The notes: generated by a model not told the origin, from the sequence alone. Shown: positions 43,601-53,839, counted from the stretch's first letter. The stretch is 64,000 nucleotides of DNA from Epinephelus fuscoguttatus (GCF_011397635.1 NC_064753.1:31458322-31522321), one strand, 5' to 3'. Made by a program: numbers and translations.

Positions 43601-44985
43601 TCAAAGAGGAACTCTCATTAGATTAAAAACAACATCATTCGTTATATATGCCCTTGTAAAAGGCAAAGCCATCTAGGTCAGGTTTTTTTAATAGTCAATA
43701 CCATTTATAACAAAATTATATGCTTATTCCAAATAAACTGTAATAAACTATCAATTAAACTAATATTCTTTAGTATTTTTATAATAAACAGATATGCAGT
43801 GATGATTGCTGGGTGATATGTATGTTAATGTTATCCAGTGTCAAGTCTCTGATCATCTGATGAGAGGATATATGCACGATAGCGTATGCTATTGTGCCTG
43901 TCATGATAGCGTGCTCTTGGGCCCGTCGTAACTACCTTACGCCACTCATCTTCAGGATACGCCTTTATTTTGGAACTCTGTGTCACTGTCAAACAGCACC
44001 AGGCAGATAATGGCTAGCAGCCAAGAGAAGGATGATGAGGATAATGTTATTTGCAGAAAAGCAACAGTGTGGAAATGTTTTTTGATTCTGAAAGAAAACA
44101 GACAGACAAACAGAGCACATGTCGTATGTAAACGATGCTGTTATGACATAAAATAAGGAGAGACGACGTGTGTGGCCAAGTGTCTCAGTCTCAACTTTAT
44201 TGCAGCAACATTAGCTGCTCTGTTTAAACAATGTCGAGCTGAAAAAAAAACCTGTGAAAAACAGGCTGAAATTAAGCTGTGTTGTCAGGAAATGCAGTGA
44301 TGTTAACTGACAGTGAGTAATAATGAATGTAATTTGTAAGCTATGAGGAGAGGAAAACTCCGCTAGCAGCTAGGCTAATTTATGCAATGTTAAAATGCTC
44401 AAGCTTATAATATGTAACTAGCAAAAACAATTGTTCTGTCCATGAAGCTTGACAGTTATTGTGGAAATTACTGTTTCGCCATTGTATATTGTATACTTTT
44501 GTTCAATGATCTTGCTGTTAATTCATGTTTTATGGCTGCTGGGAGAAGTTTGAGACAGATAGCCTTCAAGTTTTAGGAAAAAGATGATGGAAAGGTCTTT
44601 CTGAGGTTAACTTATCCCATGTGCTGTGTTAGTGGAGTTGATTCAAAGAAAACTTTACTTCGCTCTGTATAATTATTTACAATTATTTATGTTTTATTTT
44701 TTTATCTTTTATGGCTTATGGCTTTTTTATCAGTTGCTATGTCTTTCAAATGTGAAAATATGTCCTATGATTCCCAACACAAATATATTGCAAGTCCTTA
44801 CAAACTTATTTATTTATTGTTACAGAGAGCAAGGTTTCAGCAGTGTATCAGAGGCGGTTGGAGCAGATCACAGGGGAGCGGACCAGTTGACTCAAAAGCA
44901 GAGCATGCTGAAAGAGGTGGTAAATGTTAACACAGACACGCAGCACCCACCTGTAGCTGCCATCTCCTCCTGTCAGCCAACATGA
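28026..44985 (+). CDS. dhodh: Dihydroorotate dehydrogenase (quinone), mitochondrial; complete, nine exons
   Basis: Gene-level entry. Nine exons join in phase to 429 codons plus stop. The enzyme is the class 2 DHODH of the mitochondrial inner membrane. It oxidises dihydroorotate to orotate with FMN and passes electrons to ubiquinone, the fourth step of pyrimidine synthesis. Visible landmarks: N-terminal basic residues and hydrophobic anchor ([18 protein letters not shown], exon 2); [20 protein letters not shown] and TPKPQEGNP (exon 3); NVSSPNT with the catalytic serine at about residue 213 (exon 5); VLVKIAPDL (exon 6); NTTVSRP and [13 protein letters not shown] (exon 7); [20 protein letters not shown] (exon 8, FMN phosphate region). 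All active-site segments are intact, so the gene should be functional. It differs from the mammalian protein (395 residues in human) by about 33 extra C-terminal residues. Introns 3 and 6-8 carry mobile DNA. Confidence 0.97.
28580..28700. repeat. Interspersed repeat fragment in dhodh intron 1
   Basis: CCCCGTTTCCACCAAACACT followed by GTGGTACCTAGACC is a common fish transposon-end type sequence. The other end was not located. Confidence 0.4.
29280..29760. other. dhodh intron 1, repeat-like, unassigned
   Basis: Contains poly-A/GA runs and a GTCTTTGCACAGAATGCAGG segment that look repetitive; no boundaries or coding potential identified. Confidence 0.3.
30021..30233 (+). CDS. dhodh: dhodh exon 2: membrane anchor and quinone tunnel helices
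   Basis: 71 codons, phase 0 at both ends (acceptor TGTCAACAG, donor GTAAGC). They code for the hydrophobic anchor and the two helices that form the ubiquinone/inhibitor tunnel ([19 protein letters not shown] and following). Confidence 0.96.
30328..30527 (+). CDS. dhodh: dhodh exon 3: FMN-binding barrel start
   Basis: Codes for [40 protein letters not shown] and HAVIN. Donor GTACGT splits an Arg codon (AG|A with exon 4). Intron 2 is only 94 bp. Confidence 0.97.
31000..31310. repeat. tRNA/LINE-type dispersed repeat in dhodh intron 3
   Basis: TTACTCAAGGGCACCTCGGC, ACCTGAACCGGTGACCCTCTG and ATGGACTGAGCTACTGCTACC match the theme of the repeats at 39500-39830 and 58856-59150: a 'CTCAAGG(A/G)CAC', 'gaACC..tgAcC' and 'GAGCyAy.GCTACC' ending. 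Confidence 0.5.
31406..32123. mobile_element. TIR element (CT[CG]GGACGGGATTA), TA-flanked
   Basis: The left end CTCGGACGGGATTAGTTTTA and the reverse complement of the right end (CTGGGACGGGATTACTTTA) match. Both ends are next to TA. No transposase; GACGGGA and CACGGGA words recur inside. Confidence 0.65.
32241..32430 (+). mobile_element. tRNA-derived SINE with perfect 16-bp TSD
   Basis: The head holds an A-box-like TGGCTTAGTGGTAGAGC and a B box GGTTCGAGTCC, followed by a pyrimidine-rich body and an A-rich tail. Flanked by identical AAAAGTCAACCTCTAG at 32225-32240 and 32431-32446. Intact RNA polymerase III promoter elements. Confidence 0.93.
32730..32880. repeat. Fish dispersed repeat with (ATTC)n end, copy 3
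   Basis: CATTCATTCATTCACTTTCC followed by GGGGGCTGGAGCCTATTCCA and GGACAGGTCGCCAGACTATT; same family and orientation as 24985-25350, but truncated. Confidence 0.65.
33961..34990. mobile_element. hAT-like element, TIR TAGGGATGCACCGAA, perfect 8-bp TSD
   Basis: Starts TAGGGATGCACCGAA and ends TTCGGTGCATCCCTA, a perfect 15-bp TIR. Flanked by GTCTCTGG at 33953-33960 and 34991-34998. TTCGG/CCGAA words recur near both ends. A 110-codon plus-strand frame (34007-34339) has no clear transposase domain. Confidence 0.92.
34106..34160. repeat. Perfect 19-bp inverted repeat inside the hAT-like element
   Basis: GTGACGGACGGAGTAAAAT (34106-34124) and its exact reverse complement (34142-34160) are separated by 17 nt, a strong hairpin in DNA or RNA. 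Confidence 0.9.
35036..35660. mobile_element. Second hAT-like element with 8-bp TSD
   Basis: Flanked by ATGTAGAC at 35028-35035 and 35661-35668. The ends are TAGGGTCTAC and AACTCTA (reverse complement TAGAGTT). Inside, both ends carry GCGAT/ATCGCC words. It lies 45 bp from the previous element in dhodh intron 3. Confidence 0.72.
35750..36100 (-). pseudogene. Frameshifted retrotransposon-type coding remnant
   Basis: Two overlapping minus-strand frames ([20 protein letters not shown]; then [18 protein letters not shown] and FLRSMGV) look like one polyprotein region split by frameshifts. It resembles a segment seen in multicopy reverse-transcriptase ORFs; the family is uncertain. Confidence 0.45.
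36101..37150. other. dhodh intron 3, remainder
   Basis: The first half may continue the retroelement remnant. No exon or bounded element was recognised. Confidence 0.3.
37160..37242 (+). CDS. dhodh: dhodh exon 4
   Basis: Completes [16 protein letters not shown], with the conserved Y-G-F-N-S of DHODH, and the following variable helix. Acceptor TTCTCACCAG, donor GTTAGC, phase 2 to phase 1. The preceding 6.6-kb intron is the longest and the most transposon-rich. Confidence 0.93.
37612..37641. repeat. (GT)n microsatellite before dhodh exon 5
   Basis: About 15 GT units ending 25 bp upstream of the exon 5 acceptor. Confidence 0.9.
37667..37854 (+). CDS. dhodh: dhodh exon 5: catalytic serine
   Basis: Codes for [12 protein letters not shown] and [20 protein letters not shown]. 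The second Ser of NVSSPNT (about residue 213) is the active-site base of class 2 enzymes. A (GT)n microsatellite (about 37612-37641) lies just before the acceptor TTTATAG. Confidence 0.97.
38330..38470. repeat. SINE-like fragment
   Basis: CTGGTTCAAGGCACC, TGGGCGCCCGTCC and CTGTATGT form a short retroposon-like block. Its 5' head is missing. Confidence 0.35.
39500..39830. repeat. Dispersed fish repeat, copy 1 (CTCAAGGACAC family)
   Basis: CATTCACCCATTCATTCACA, GTAGCCGAGGCTATCATACA and ACATGTAGACTGGAGGAGCC match the block at 58856-59150 segment by segment. Confidence 0.6.
39909..40022 (+). CDS. dhodh: dhodh exon 6
   Basis: 38 codons, phase 0: [10 protein letters not shown] and [20 protein letters not shown]. 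The Lys of VLVKIAPD contacts FMN in known structures. The donor GTTGGA departs from the GTRAGT consensus. Confidence 0.95.
40748..41393 (-). pseudogene. L2-type LINE fragment with 3' tail
   Basis: The minus-strand frame 41393-40998 reads [40 protein letters not shown] and [12 protein letters not shown], the conserved C-terminal segment of L2-like reverse-transcriptase ORFs. The non-coding 3' part runs down to about 40748 (AGTCAAGTCAGGTCAATTTT). 5' truncated, in dhodh intron 6. Confidence 0.8.
41400..42300. other. dhodh intron 6, remainder
   Basis: No exon or bounded repeat recognised; a poly-A run near 42090-42101. Confidence 0.3.
42322..42475 (+). CDS. dhodh: dhodh exon 7
   Basis: Codes for [20 protein letters not shown] and [20 protein letters not shown]. 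The NTT motif binds FMN and orotate. Acceptor TTTGCAG, donor GTATTT, phase 1 out. Confidence 0.96.
42570..42729 (+). CDS. dhodh: dhodh exon 8: FMN phosphate loop
   Basis: [20 protein letters not shown] and [20 protein letters not shown] hold the Gly-rich loop that binds the FMN phosphate. Intron 7 is 94 bp. Donor GTGAGT, phase 2. Confidence 0.97.
42730..44825. other. dhodh intron 8
   Basis: 2.1 kb without exon. A block at 43460-43560 (AGGCAGAAGGCCCGTGAGAT; GGGCCCTCC) resembles a repeat fragment. Confidence 0.35.
44826..44985 (+). CDS. dhodh: dhodh exon 9: C-terminus with extension
   Basis: [17 protein letters not shown] matches the usual end of vertebrate DHODH. The frame then stays open for about 32 more codons (polar, no recognised domain) to TGA at 44983. 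Acceptor TTGTTACAG. Confidence 0.93.
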
Positions 44986-45783
44986 TCCTCACCTTTTCCT
45001 GAACTGCAATGAATGTCGAGTATTTGCGTCCTTCTTGGTTTCCAGGATGAGATATGGTCCGAACTGATAGCTGCTGAAATTATGTCTTTAGATTTTTGTG
45101 AAGAGCACATCTCCACTCCTCACTTTTACTTGAAAATCATGGTAAAGTCAATAGTGATAAATGTTTGATGTTGTATTAAGAAGCTGAGGTATGTTTGTAA
45201 CTATTTCAGACAGTCATCCTTTGTTACAGTGTAACAGCGATATGTGTTTCTCAAGTGCTTACTGACACCAAAGTGCTTGAACTCTTCAAACAAACCTTGC
45301 TCATACATTTTTTAAAGAGCTATACAGACTGGTCTGTGTCTGTCTTGTGTAAAGAAATTAATCTGACATGATGTTATATGGATGAAATAGCAAAACTTGT
45401 TTGTGATCCTCAGTTTTAGGAAATGTCTGATACACAAATTGAAGCATGTGTTCAATTGTTAACACTGTGTTATTTATTGCCTTTCAAAAAAATACATTAT
45501 TATTGATAAACAAATGTCAAAATGCTAAAACTTAATGAGGACATGTTCAACACAGTACAGCACACAAATGCAGTCAAACACAACAACAACAGCTCAAATG
45601 TTATTTGGGTTAAAGAATCAAGATATTTATTTTTGCTGTGGTGTTATGAGAAATGATGTGTAGCGGCAAAGTTTATGGTGTTTATGAGCTCCCCGTTTAA
45701 AAAGGTACTGTACGCCAGACTTGATCAAAGCTCCGACAGAGAAGAATTTGCAAGTTTATACCATGGTAATGGCATATATCATG

Positions 45784-46476
45784 ACTGGGTAATTGTTCTG
45801 TAATTAATTAAGACATGGTTTAAAGTAACCATACTGTTCTTTGTCTGCGGCTGAGTATCAGTACTTGGTACCTTTTAAGGTATCAAGCGAAATTACCCAG
45901 TACCAAGTAGTGTCAAAATGTCTCCGGTCAAATAACACCTGCATTTGATCCTTTTTGTGTGGGGGTCTGATTCCGGCCCATCCTAACTCACTGCCTTAAC
46001 AGCAAACTTTCTGTTGCTGCCGTCTCCAGAGCAACTGTTCTCCTGATGAACGATCAATTCATCTTCCCGGCTAACATCCAACACCGAGCCTTTAAATGGC
46101 TCCAACATATTCACACAGACACTGAAGTGGCCCAACTCTCTTGTTAAAACCATTAATAACCGTTAGGTAATGTTAGCCACGTGATGCTAACAGCTAGCTC
46201 TGTCACTGGGTGGACACTCAAAACTGTTCCTGGCGTAGAGCTCACACTCTTGCACCAGCAGCTACAACTCATACAGTCTTTGGTCTGAAGTTGAGCACAG
46301 AGTAGTTAGCAGCTCAGTGTGCAGAGATGCCACCAAAATGTTCAGAAGTATGGCTATACTGCATTTCGCTTCATTCACATCATGGATATCGAATAAAGTA
46401 CTCTATTGGTATCTGTATCACTTTAAAGGTACTGGTATTAGTACTGGTATCATAGTTTTTCAAACAATACCCAGTC
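45784..46476. mobile_element. Possible TIR element with GACTGGGTA ends
   Basis: GACTGGGTAATTGTT at the left and the reverse complement of the right end (GACTGGGTATTGTTT) match. GGTACC/GTACTGG words recur inside. No clear TSD. Confidence 0.4.
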
Positions 46477-47395
46477 CTAACTTTATCATGATCAATTATT
46501 TTCTTCTTTCATTTGGTTTAGTTCTGAATTTCCTTTGACAACCTGTTTGTTCTCCCTGAGTTATCTTGTGTAGATGATCCTGTGAGATTTTTAATGAAAT
46601 ATTAAATGATCTGTGTATTGTATATTGTGAACAAAGGATTCTTAAATAAATACATCACCAAGAACCAGCACTAAATCGATACTAGTTCCTGACTGGTCAG
46701 TAATGAAATATTGATGAGCTCCAGGACAATTGTAGCTGCTATCTGTATTTATGTAACATTAACTAATTCTAAATTCCTAACACTGCCCTAATGATGATGA
46801 AGTTGCTGGTGTCAGGTGATAACATTTAATGTTGCATAACTGCGTGTGTACATTTTGTTCTCACCTGTCATGGTTGACAGTGAAAAACATTTGAAAGTGC
46901 GGACTCACATTACTAAATGTAATGAAAGTGCAGCTTGCGTGTAAAGAGGTGTAACACCAGCAACCTCATGAAACACTTACAAATACAACATCCGATAAAT
47001 CTGAAGCAGTGCAGCTGTTTGACTGTTTTAGCAAAGTGTTTATTGCGCCTACGACCTCAGTGCTGCCACCTGGCTCTGATGCTGATGGGTTTCACCACAC
47101 TTAAAATGTGATTGTCTCGGCATCACTGGGTCAAAGTAATACTCGTTATCATTGTAAATATATGTCTGTAGTTAATAACTTGGGACACAGTTTCTATCAG
47201 TTTTAAGCACTCCCTCATTATATGTATACAGAAAAATCAGGGAAAAAATACATATTATTTCTGCAAAAAAATAAATAAATTGAAAGTGACTTTCTTGTCG
47301 TATCATGTCATGTCTTAACTTTTTGTACCAAATTTTGGAGAGCAGTATCAGGAAGATTATCAATATTGATATCCGTATCAATACAATTCTATATT

Positions 47396-47700
47396 TTACT
47401 GCACTGGCCTTAGAGATAGGGTGAGGACCTTGGACATCCGGAGGGAGCTCGGAGTAGAGCCGCTGCCCCTTTGCGTCGAAAGGGTCAGTTGAGGTGGTTC
47501 AGGCGGGAGGTGTTCTGGGCATGCCCTACTGTTAGGAGGCCACGGGGCAGACCCAGAACACAGTGAAGGGATTACACATCTTGTCCGGCCTGGGAACGCC
47601 TTGGGGTCGCCCAAAGTGTCTCTGGAATGCTTTTCTCGGCCTGCTGCCCCCGCGACCTGGCTTCGAATAAGCGGTTGAAAATAGATGGATGGGATGGACA
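47396..47700 (+). mobile_element. RTE/Rex-like LINE 3' fragment
   Basis: Translation near 47408-47470 gives RDRVRTLDIRRELGVEPLPL with frameshifts after it. The piece ends GAATAAGCGGTTGAAAATAG with a short GATG-rich tail (ATGGATGGGATGG). Same family as 60543-61060 on the other strand. Confidence 0.7.
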
Positions 47701-49070
47701 TCATTGCATTTGTTCATGTTAAGTCAGGCTGTTTTAAACATCCTATTTGTCCTGCACCAAAAGACCTTGACCCAGATGATGTAAATGTATACTTTTTGGA
47801 GAGATTTACATTCTGCCTGTGTTCAACATTTCTAAAAACTCTCAAGCCGTTGACTGCAGTGTAACACAGAGTAACACACTTGTTTTGATTCTGAGTTTGC
47901 TCATACAGTGTGGCGTCCTTAGATCCAACTCCCCAGTTTTGTTCTTGTGTGTAGGTGGAGAGCAGCACGTGTGGCGGCGAATGAATCACACAGACTGGAA
48001 AATATGCTTCAAGCTACAACTGTAATAAAACAACAAAACAAGGTTACACTGGACGAGCTGCAGCAGTTTTAACAATTACAGAGAAAATGTCCTTCCTGAA
48101 CAGAGTGTGCTCAAGTGATTCTTTCTAATCAGCGGCGAACACTTTGGACTGCTGATGATTTTAGAGATATTCAGCCTTGAAAGAACTGAGATGACTTTGT
48201 TCTGTTCCTGGCAGCAGTAGAGGAAGCCCTTCAAGTCCTCTTCCCCTCAGCTGAACTCTCACTCCTCCTCTGTTGTTACTCGCTGTGGGCAGTTGTGGTG
48301 TCATGGCCTCCCAGTGGTGGTAGAGGCTTCTTCTTTTATTGTTATTCTTGGGTTTTTCTTCACCCATTGACACGTTGAGATAGCCTATCATAACACCACC
48401 TGCTAACCCCAGAATAAACAGCGGTCATTAGACATAGCCAGTGAAGGCGGCAGTACTGTGAGGATCAGCTGTGAGCTGCCGGGCGCCTCCATCCTCCTCC
48501 TCCCTCTCCCTGAGGCCAAGTCCAGACTGGCTTGAATCCCGTTTGTGGTGTCACACAGGAAGGAGAGGCATGACCTGGCTTCCAGACAAGCACAACTTTT
48601 AAAGTGATGGCCACTTAGATACATAGTTTTCTTGTATAACATCGATCAGAGCTCACAGGCAGAGCTTATCTGTCCCTCAGATAATGTTTGTGCCCTTATT
48701 TGATCCAGTCTGAAAGCTAATAGGAAAATAAAGGTCAGCACTGGTCGTATAGCATCTTAAAAGAGCATTACCCAAATATTTATGTATTTTGATCTTGTAT
48801 TTTGCTTGTATTCATTAAGTCAGAGTTCAAGCATTGCTTTTTCACCACATCCAGTAGTACGACAAACCAACACACTAATGAATCTATGGAGAGCAGATGT
48901 CTTGGTAGTGTTTTTTTTTTTTTTAAAGCTGTTCAGTTAATGAAATTTCAGAAAATTGCAAGTTCCTAGAGACCAAGGTGTCTCTTTAAGTAGCTGTACA
49001 GTTGATCAGAAGACTGCTGAGACATACAAAAAGAAAATCAACAATACGACATAGCCAGTATGTTATCATA
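47701..49070. other. Intergenic, no gene recognised
   Basis: Short open frames only; none has splice signals or a domain. A poly-T run lies near 48910. Confidence 0.4.
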
Positions 49071-49089
49071 TAGTTACATCAGGGACCTT

Positions 49090-49546
49090 TAATGAAGGAG
49101 ATGTAATTCGCCCACATAGTATCATAGTATAGTATCTCTCCACCTGATCAATGAGCCTAAAGGAGAGGCCCTCATGTGCAACCACAATACCAAGTTGGGA
49201 GAACCACACCCTGACTGGTGGTAAGCTGATCGTCTTCCATTCTGTTATGTTTTCTCCCCAGCATGAGGGATATCTGGACCCAGTCTGCCTGGGGTGCACA
49301 GAGGGGTCTTAGTGGGACAGGATCACCCAGAGCAAGCAAGCTTGGGCGGAATGGTATGTCTAATTTAAGGATCATAATGATATCCTCATGTACAGCAGAC
49401 CAGAATTTTTGTGCAGCGGGACAGGACAGCAACATGTGGAGGAGAGTGTCAACGCTCACCCCACACTCCCAGCAATTCTGGCTGTCTCTTAGTTTCACCC
49501 TCAGTAACCTCGAGGGGTAAGACAGTGGTAAGTTGCATGGCTCCAA
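49090..49546 (-). pseudogene. L1-type LINE ORF2 C-terminal fragment
   Basis: The minus-strand frame contains CWECGVSVDTLLHMLLSCPA and AQKFWSAVHEDI, the Cys-His segment at the end of L1 ORF2. It then shifts frame within GRKHNRMEDDQL. 5' truncated. Confidence 0.75.
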
Positions 49547-49549
49547 GGA

Positions 49550-49890
49550 TGGCAGTATTGTTTACTTCAGCATTTTGGTGCAAACTGAATTTCTCAACCA
49601 ATGGATGGATTGCCATGAAATTTATGGTTACCAGAAAATGACATTCTGACGTTGGTATTCCCATGAGTTTCCATCTAGCACCACCAACCACTCAAAACTG
49701 AATGTACGCATTGTTTTGGTTTTTGACCAAATACCTACAACACTAATGATATTCCCATCAGCCTCAGCTGTGCTCTGTATTTGCTGCTAATTAGCATGTT
49801 GGCACGTTAGCATTCCAAGAAGCTAAACTAAGATGGTGAACATGTGTACAGTCTGACAGTGCAGCTGGCATGGCTGTAGACTCTTGTTGC
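49550..49890. repeat. Dispersed percomorph repeat
   Basis: GGATGGATTGCCATGAAATT, CTAGCACCACCAACCACTCA and GCTAATTAGCATGTTGGCAC are words of an abundant non-coding repeat in spiny-rayed fishes (recalled). Confidence 0.55.
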
Positions 49891-50341
49891 ATAATTAATG
49901 ATGTTGATCATTTCCTGTTGATTGATTTATCTATTAATTGACTAAATGCGTCTGCATAGCCTCTTTTATACTTCCTGTCAGTATTTTAACATTGTGTGTG
50001 TAGTCATAGTATTCATACAAGATAATTTAATGCTCTCTTAACCATGTGTTTTTTTTTGCTGTCTCTTATTCCTCTTCCTTCCTTTCTTTGTTTGTTAAAG
50101 ATTAATTTTAATAATAGACCATGACAGTGTACACAGAGACAGCAAACATGAGCAAGGAGTACACTGTGCAAGAATCAAACTTGAGATGCTGTGGTTGTCC
50201 GGCATACGTCAATGAGACTGCGTCTTGCTTTTTCTCTTACTCAATCCACCGTTCTGGTTCGGTAAACCAATTTATGAGTTTTGACATTTTGACTCTGATG
50301 TTTGTTTACTTTATATAGATGACATTTAAAAATATGTGATT

Positions 50342-50346
<5 letters not shown>

Positions 50347-50384
<38 letters not shown>
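50347..50384. repeat. (GT)n microsatellite
   Basis: About 19 uninterrupted GT units. Confidence 0.95.
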
Positions 50385-50386
<2 letters not shown>

Positions 50387-51411
50387 TATTTGTTTTTTTT
50401 TCCTTGAGCATGAGATAGCAAAGCTAATGAAGCATCGTATAAATTAAAGTAACTTTATTGGAGAAACTTTATTAGACTTGTGGAGGAAGAGGAGGCTCAA
50501 GGACTAAAAGATCCAGTGTCTTTCTGCTCATTAGTCACAGAGGGTTAAATTTGTCAACTTCAAGGGCATGTTTGAAAACTTACCCTCACAGCTAAAAAAA
50601 ATAATCGTTTATAACAACCCTTTTTAAACAGATTTGATAATCATGTACAAAAACATGAGAAGCCAAGTGAGTGCCCTTAATTTGACCTTAGTCGACCTTA
50701 ATATGTTTGAGTATTTCAATTTGTTCAGCATTTTGTCCAAAAATTCAAATTAAATTTTTAAATTAAAACATTTTTGTGCCTGCTACAAAAATGTTGCATA
50801 ATAAATGACAAAAACAAAAGACAAAAAAATCCATTTCAAACAAAATAAATAAATGCAGACAAACAAGACAATGACATATGGACGTAAACAACAGTAATTA
50901 AGATAAATACATAAAGACAACAAATTCTGGGAAGCACTGCACAGGTAGATGGCCATGTGGTTAAAGGGCTGAGAATAATGATTACTATGATGACAATTTG
51001 TTAGCTATGGAGTTTTATGGCGGCACTAGATTTCCAGTTTTTAAGTGTGATGTTATGGGCTGATTTGAAAAGTAAAGTAAAGTGTTTATCTCTTGTTTAG
51101 ATATAGTTTAATAGTTTATTTTTTGCACAACTAAAACACAAATAACACTCAATAATAGTGTCTGAGCAGAAAATGTGAATATGTAATGTATAAATCAATG
51201 TTTGTGTAATTAGGCGTGTGTGTATGTGTGATACAATAGCTCAAACTTTAAAAGCAAATTTTTTTTTTTTACAAATATATTGAAATGAAAATCTGACAGC
51301 CTGAGTTGAGTTACGTAAACCCTCACCATGTCGGGAGATGTAAACCTAGGGATATATGTATGCTGCACTTTGAATGTTGGGACAGCAGCAGACCCAATCA
51401 TATGCACACAC

Positions 51412-51835
51412 ACCTTAAAATTACAGAGAAAAATGTAAGTATGGTCATAAACCTTTATATAATGAGCTACATATTTAATGACAGGTTAAAATAAAAAAAT
51501 GTAAAAATTGTAAAATTATGCCTTAATATAAAAATAATAAGATTTACCTTAAAATTACAGAGAAAAACATTAGAATGTTAGTATGGACACAAACTGTTAT
51601 ATAACAAACTACATATTTAATTACAGATAATTACTGTAATTTTACATAAAATTGTATGTATTTTGTCTTTTAAAACAATGAGAAATAAATGTATTTTGTC
51701 ATTATTGTCAAAATACTTAAAATAACAGGCAGGTTGTTAATTTACAGATTTTTATGCTATTTTTAAAAAACAGAAAACTACTGTAAAAATGTAATCATTT
51801 ACCATAAAATTACGATTTATTCTTACAGTGTAGAT
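51412..51835. repeat. AT-rich MITE-like block with a local duplication
   Basis: A unit starting ACCTTAAAATTACAGAGAAA occurs at 51412 and again at 51546, followed by similar TATGG(T/A)CA and ACTACATATTTAAT blocks. Further TAAAATTAC/TTACAGT words end near 51832. Confidence 0.5.
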
Positions 51836-51839
51836 ATTA

Positions 51840-53350
51840 ATAAAACATGAGATTACGAGAACCTTTACATGTGAAAAGAGGCGAAAAGGCATATAACAGC
51901 CTGGATTGTGTTAAAAGACATTTCGTAGAGCAGGAAATAAAAAGGTTGAGGAGTTTTGTGGAAGCCAAGCACAGCGTATCACCCATGGAACACCGCTGTC
52001 ACTGTGAACTGTGCTGATGGCAGCTTCGTTTTATGGGGGAGGCTCGAAAGAGTTGACACAACAGTGAATTAAGACAAATGTAGGCAAAATCTTGAGAGGA
52101 AACCTGCATCAGACTGCCAAAGACTTTAGATCGATACACCATCCTAACAGCACCGTGACCGCAAACACTGAGGAGATATAAACGCTGGAATAACTTCAGA
52201 GCGAGAGCATGAAAGCTCTGCAGAGGCAGACGCCAAAGCTCCAACTAAAATCTGTTTGAATCTGTTTACTGAAATGACCTGCAACTGGCCGTTCACAGAC
52301 GATTCCCAGTTTGACTGAGCCGAACCAAATCTGTGAGGAAGGCAGAGAAAACTGCAAAATCTGTAAGTGCTCAAGGGACAGATGCATCCGCTTTGACTCT
52401 AAATGAGATTTGCTGCCAAAGGCGCTTTCTGTGTGCAAAGTGTGGGATTGAATATATTGTCAAGGCTGATATGTTGGTTTTCTTCCCCTACATACAGTGC
52501 ACATGTAACGTTACAGTGCCTTGTCAGACTGTGTGTTTGCCTTAAACCTACACATGGGAACACGAGGAAGTTGCAGCAGTTTATTTTGTTGGGAGCAAGG
52601 AGTTTTGAATTGCTAAGATTTTATTTATCAACACCATTGTAATTCTGCTTATCACTAAGTCTGAGCACAGAGCAGAATTGAGGCATGTTTGTGACTCAGG
52701 TGTGCAAAAGCTCCACTGTTGCATGTTTTCCGAGTCAAAGTAAACCTGCTTAGCCTGCCTGTGTAGAGTTTATGTTGTTATAACAATATTTACCTTTGGT
52801 AACAGACATGCTGCTCAGTTGGGAAGCAGTGGCAACGACTGTCAAACATATGGCACTCCTAAAGTTTAAGCCCTTGTTGCACAGAAAGATGTTTCAGCAT
52901 ATTGCCAGTGTTTCCACCCGTACTTTAAATGATCATTTTACAGACATTACAAGCAGCATTGTTGTCCTACTTCTTTGTGAGATGAAGTCATGCTCCTCTC
53001 CGCCATGAATCCTTGTTCTTGCAAGTTTCTAACAGCGTAGACGCATGAGTTTAATTTCACTGTTCCAATAGATCAGACAGTTTGAAACTGCTTCTCTATT
53101 TCCATCCCTACTAGGGGCAATTCTTACATCACTTTAAATATGCTCACAGTACTTGGTTGTGAATCCTAAGTGGTCATTTGTCTCTGTGTGATGAAGGAAC
53201 CATTGAATTACTTAAACATATGTGATTATAAAACTTTTAAATAGACATTCAACAATTCAAAAAACTTCCAGCGCACACTAGAGCATAGGATTGACAGAAG
53301 GTTTATCATCAAAAGTTAAAAATAGAAGGGGCGAACAACACGTGTTGTAA
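51840..53350. other. Intergenic, no gene recognised
   Basis: No supported reading frame or RNA gene. Confidence 0.4.
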
Positions 53351-53363
53351 TATAAGAAATTTT

Positions 53364-53515
53364 GGGGCGTCGGTGGCTTGGTGGTAGAGCAGGCGCCCCA
53401 TGTACATGTACCCTTTGCTGCATGTCACTCCCTCTCTCTCTCTCCCCCTTTCACACTTGTCTGTCCTATCAAATAAAGGCTTAAAAATGCCCAAAAAATA
53501 TCTTTAAAAAAAATA
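53364..53515 (+). mobile_element. tRNA-derived SINE, copy 2, lacking its B box
   Basis: Starts GGGGCGTCGGTGGCTTGGTG and follows the SINE at 32241, but jumps from CCCCATGTACA straight to CCCTTTGCTGCATGTC. About 45 bp including the GGTTCGAGTCC B box are lost. Ends in an A-rich tail. Confidence 0.85.
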
Positions 53516-53624
53516 AATTTCTCCAAAAAAAAGAGAGTCTCATTTAGACGATGTGGCTCTAAAGAGTTATGGGTATATATCTAATAGGCCACCTCTAGGA
53601 TTGCGATTAATTCTCTCAATATCT

Positions 53625-53628
53625 ATTG

Positions 53629-53678
<50 letters not shown>

Positions 53679-53684
53679 ATACAT

Positions 53685-53725
<41 letters not shown>

Positions 53726-53735
53726 TATATTATAG
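53625..53735. repeat. (ATCT)n followed by (AT)n microsatellites
   Basis: About 13 ATCT units (53625-53677), then a TATATA run to 53730. Confidence 0.95.
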
Positions 53736-53839
53736 AGCCACATGGACTAAATGACACTTTAGACTTAAGTCCATTTTTGTAAGTTTTGTATACTAATCTT
53801 TCTTTGCTTTTGTGTCTGCAGGTAATGTATAGGGAAAGG

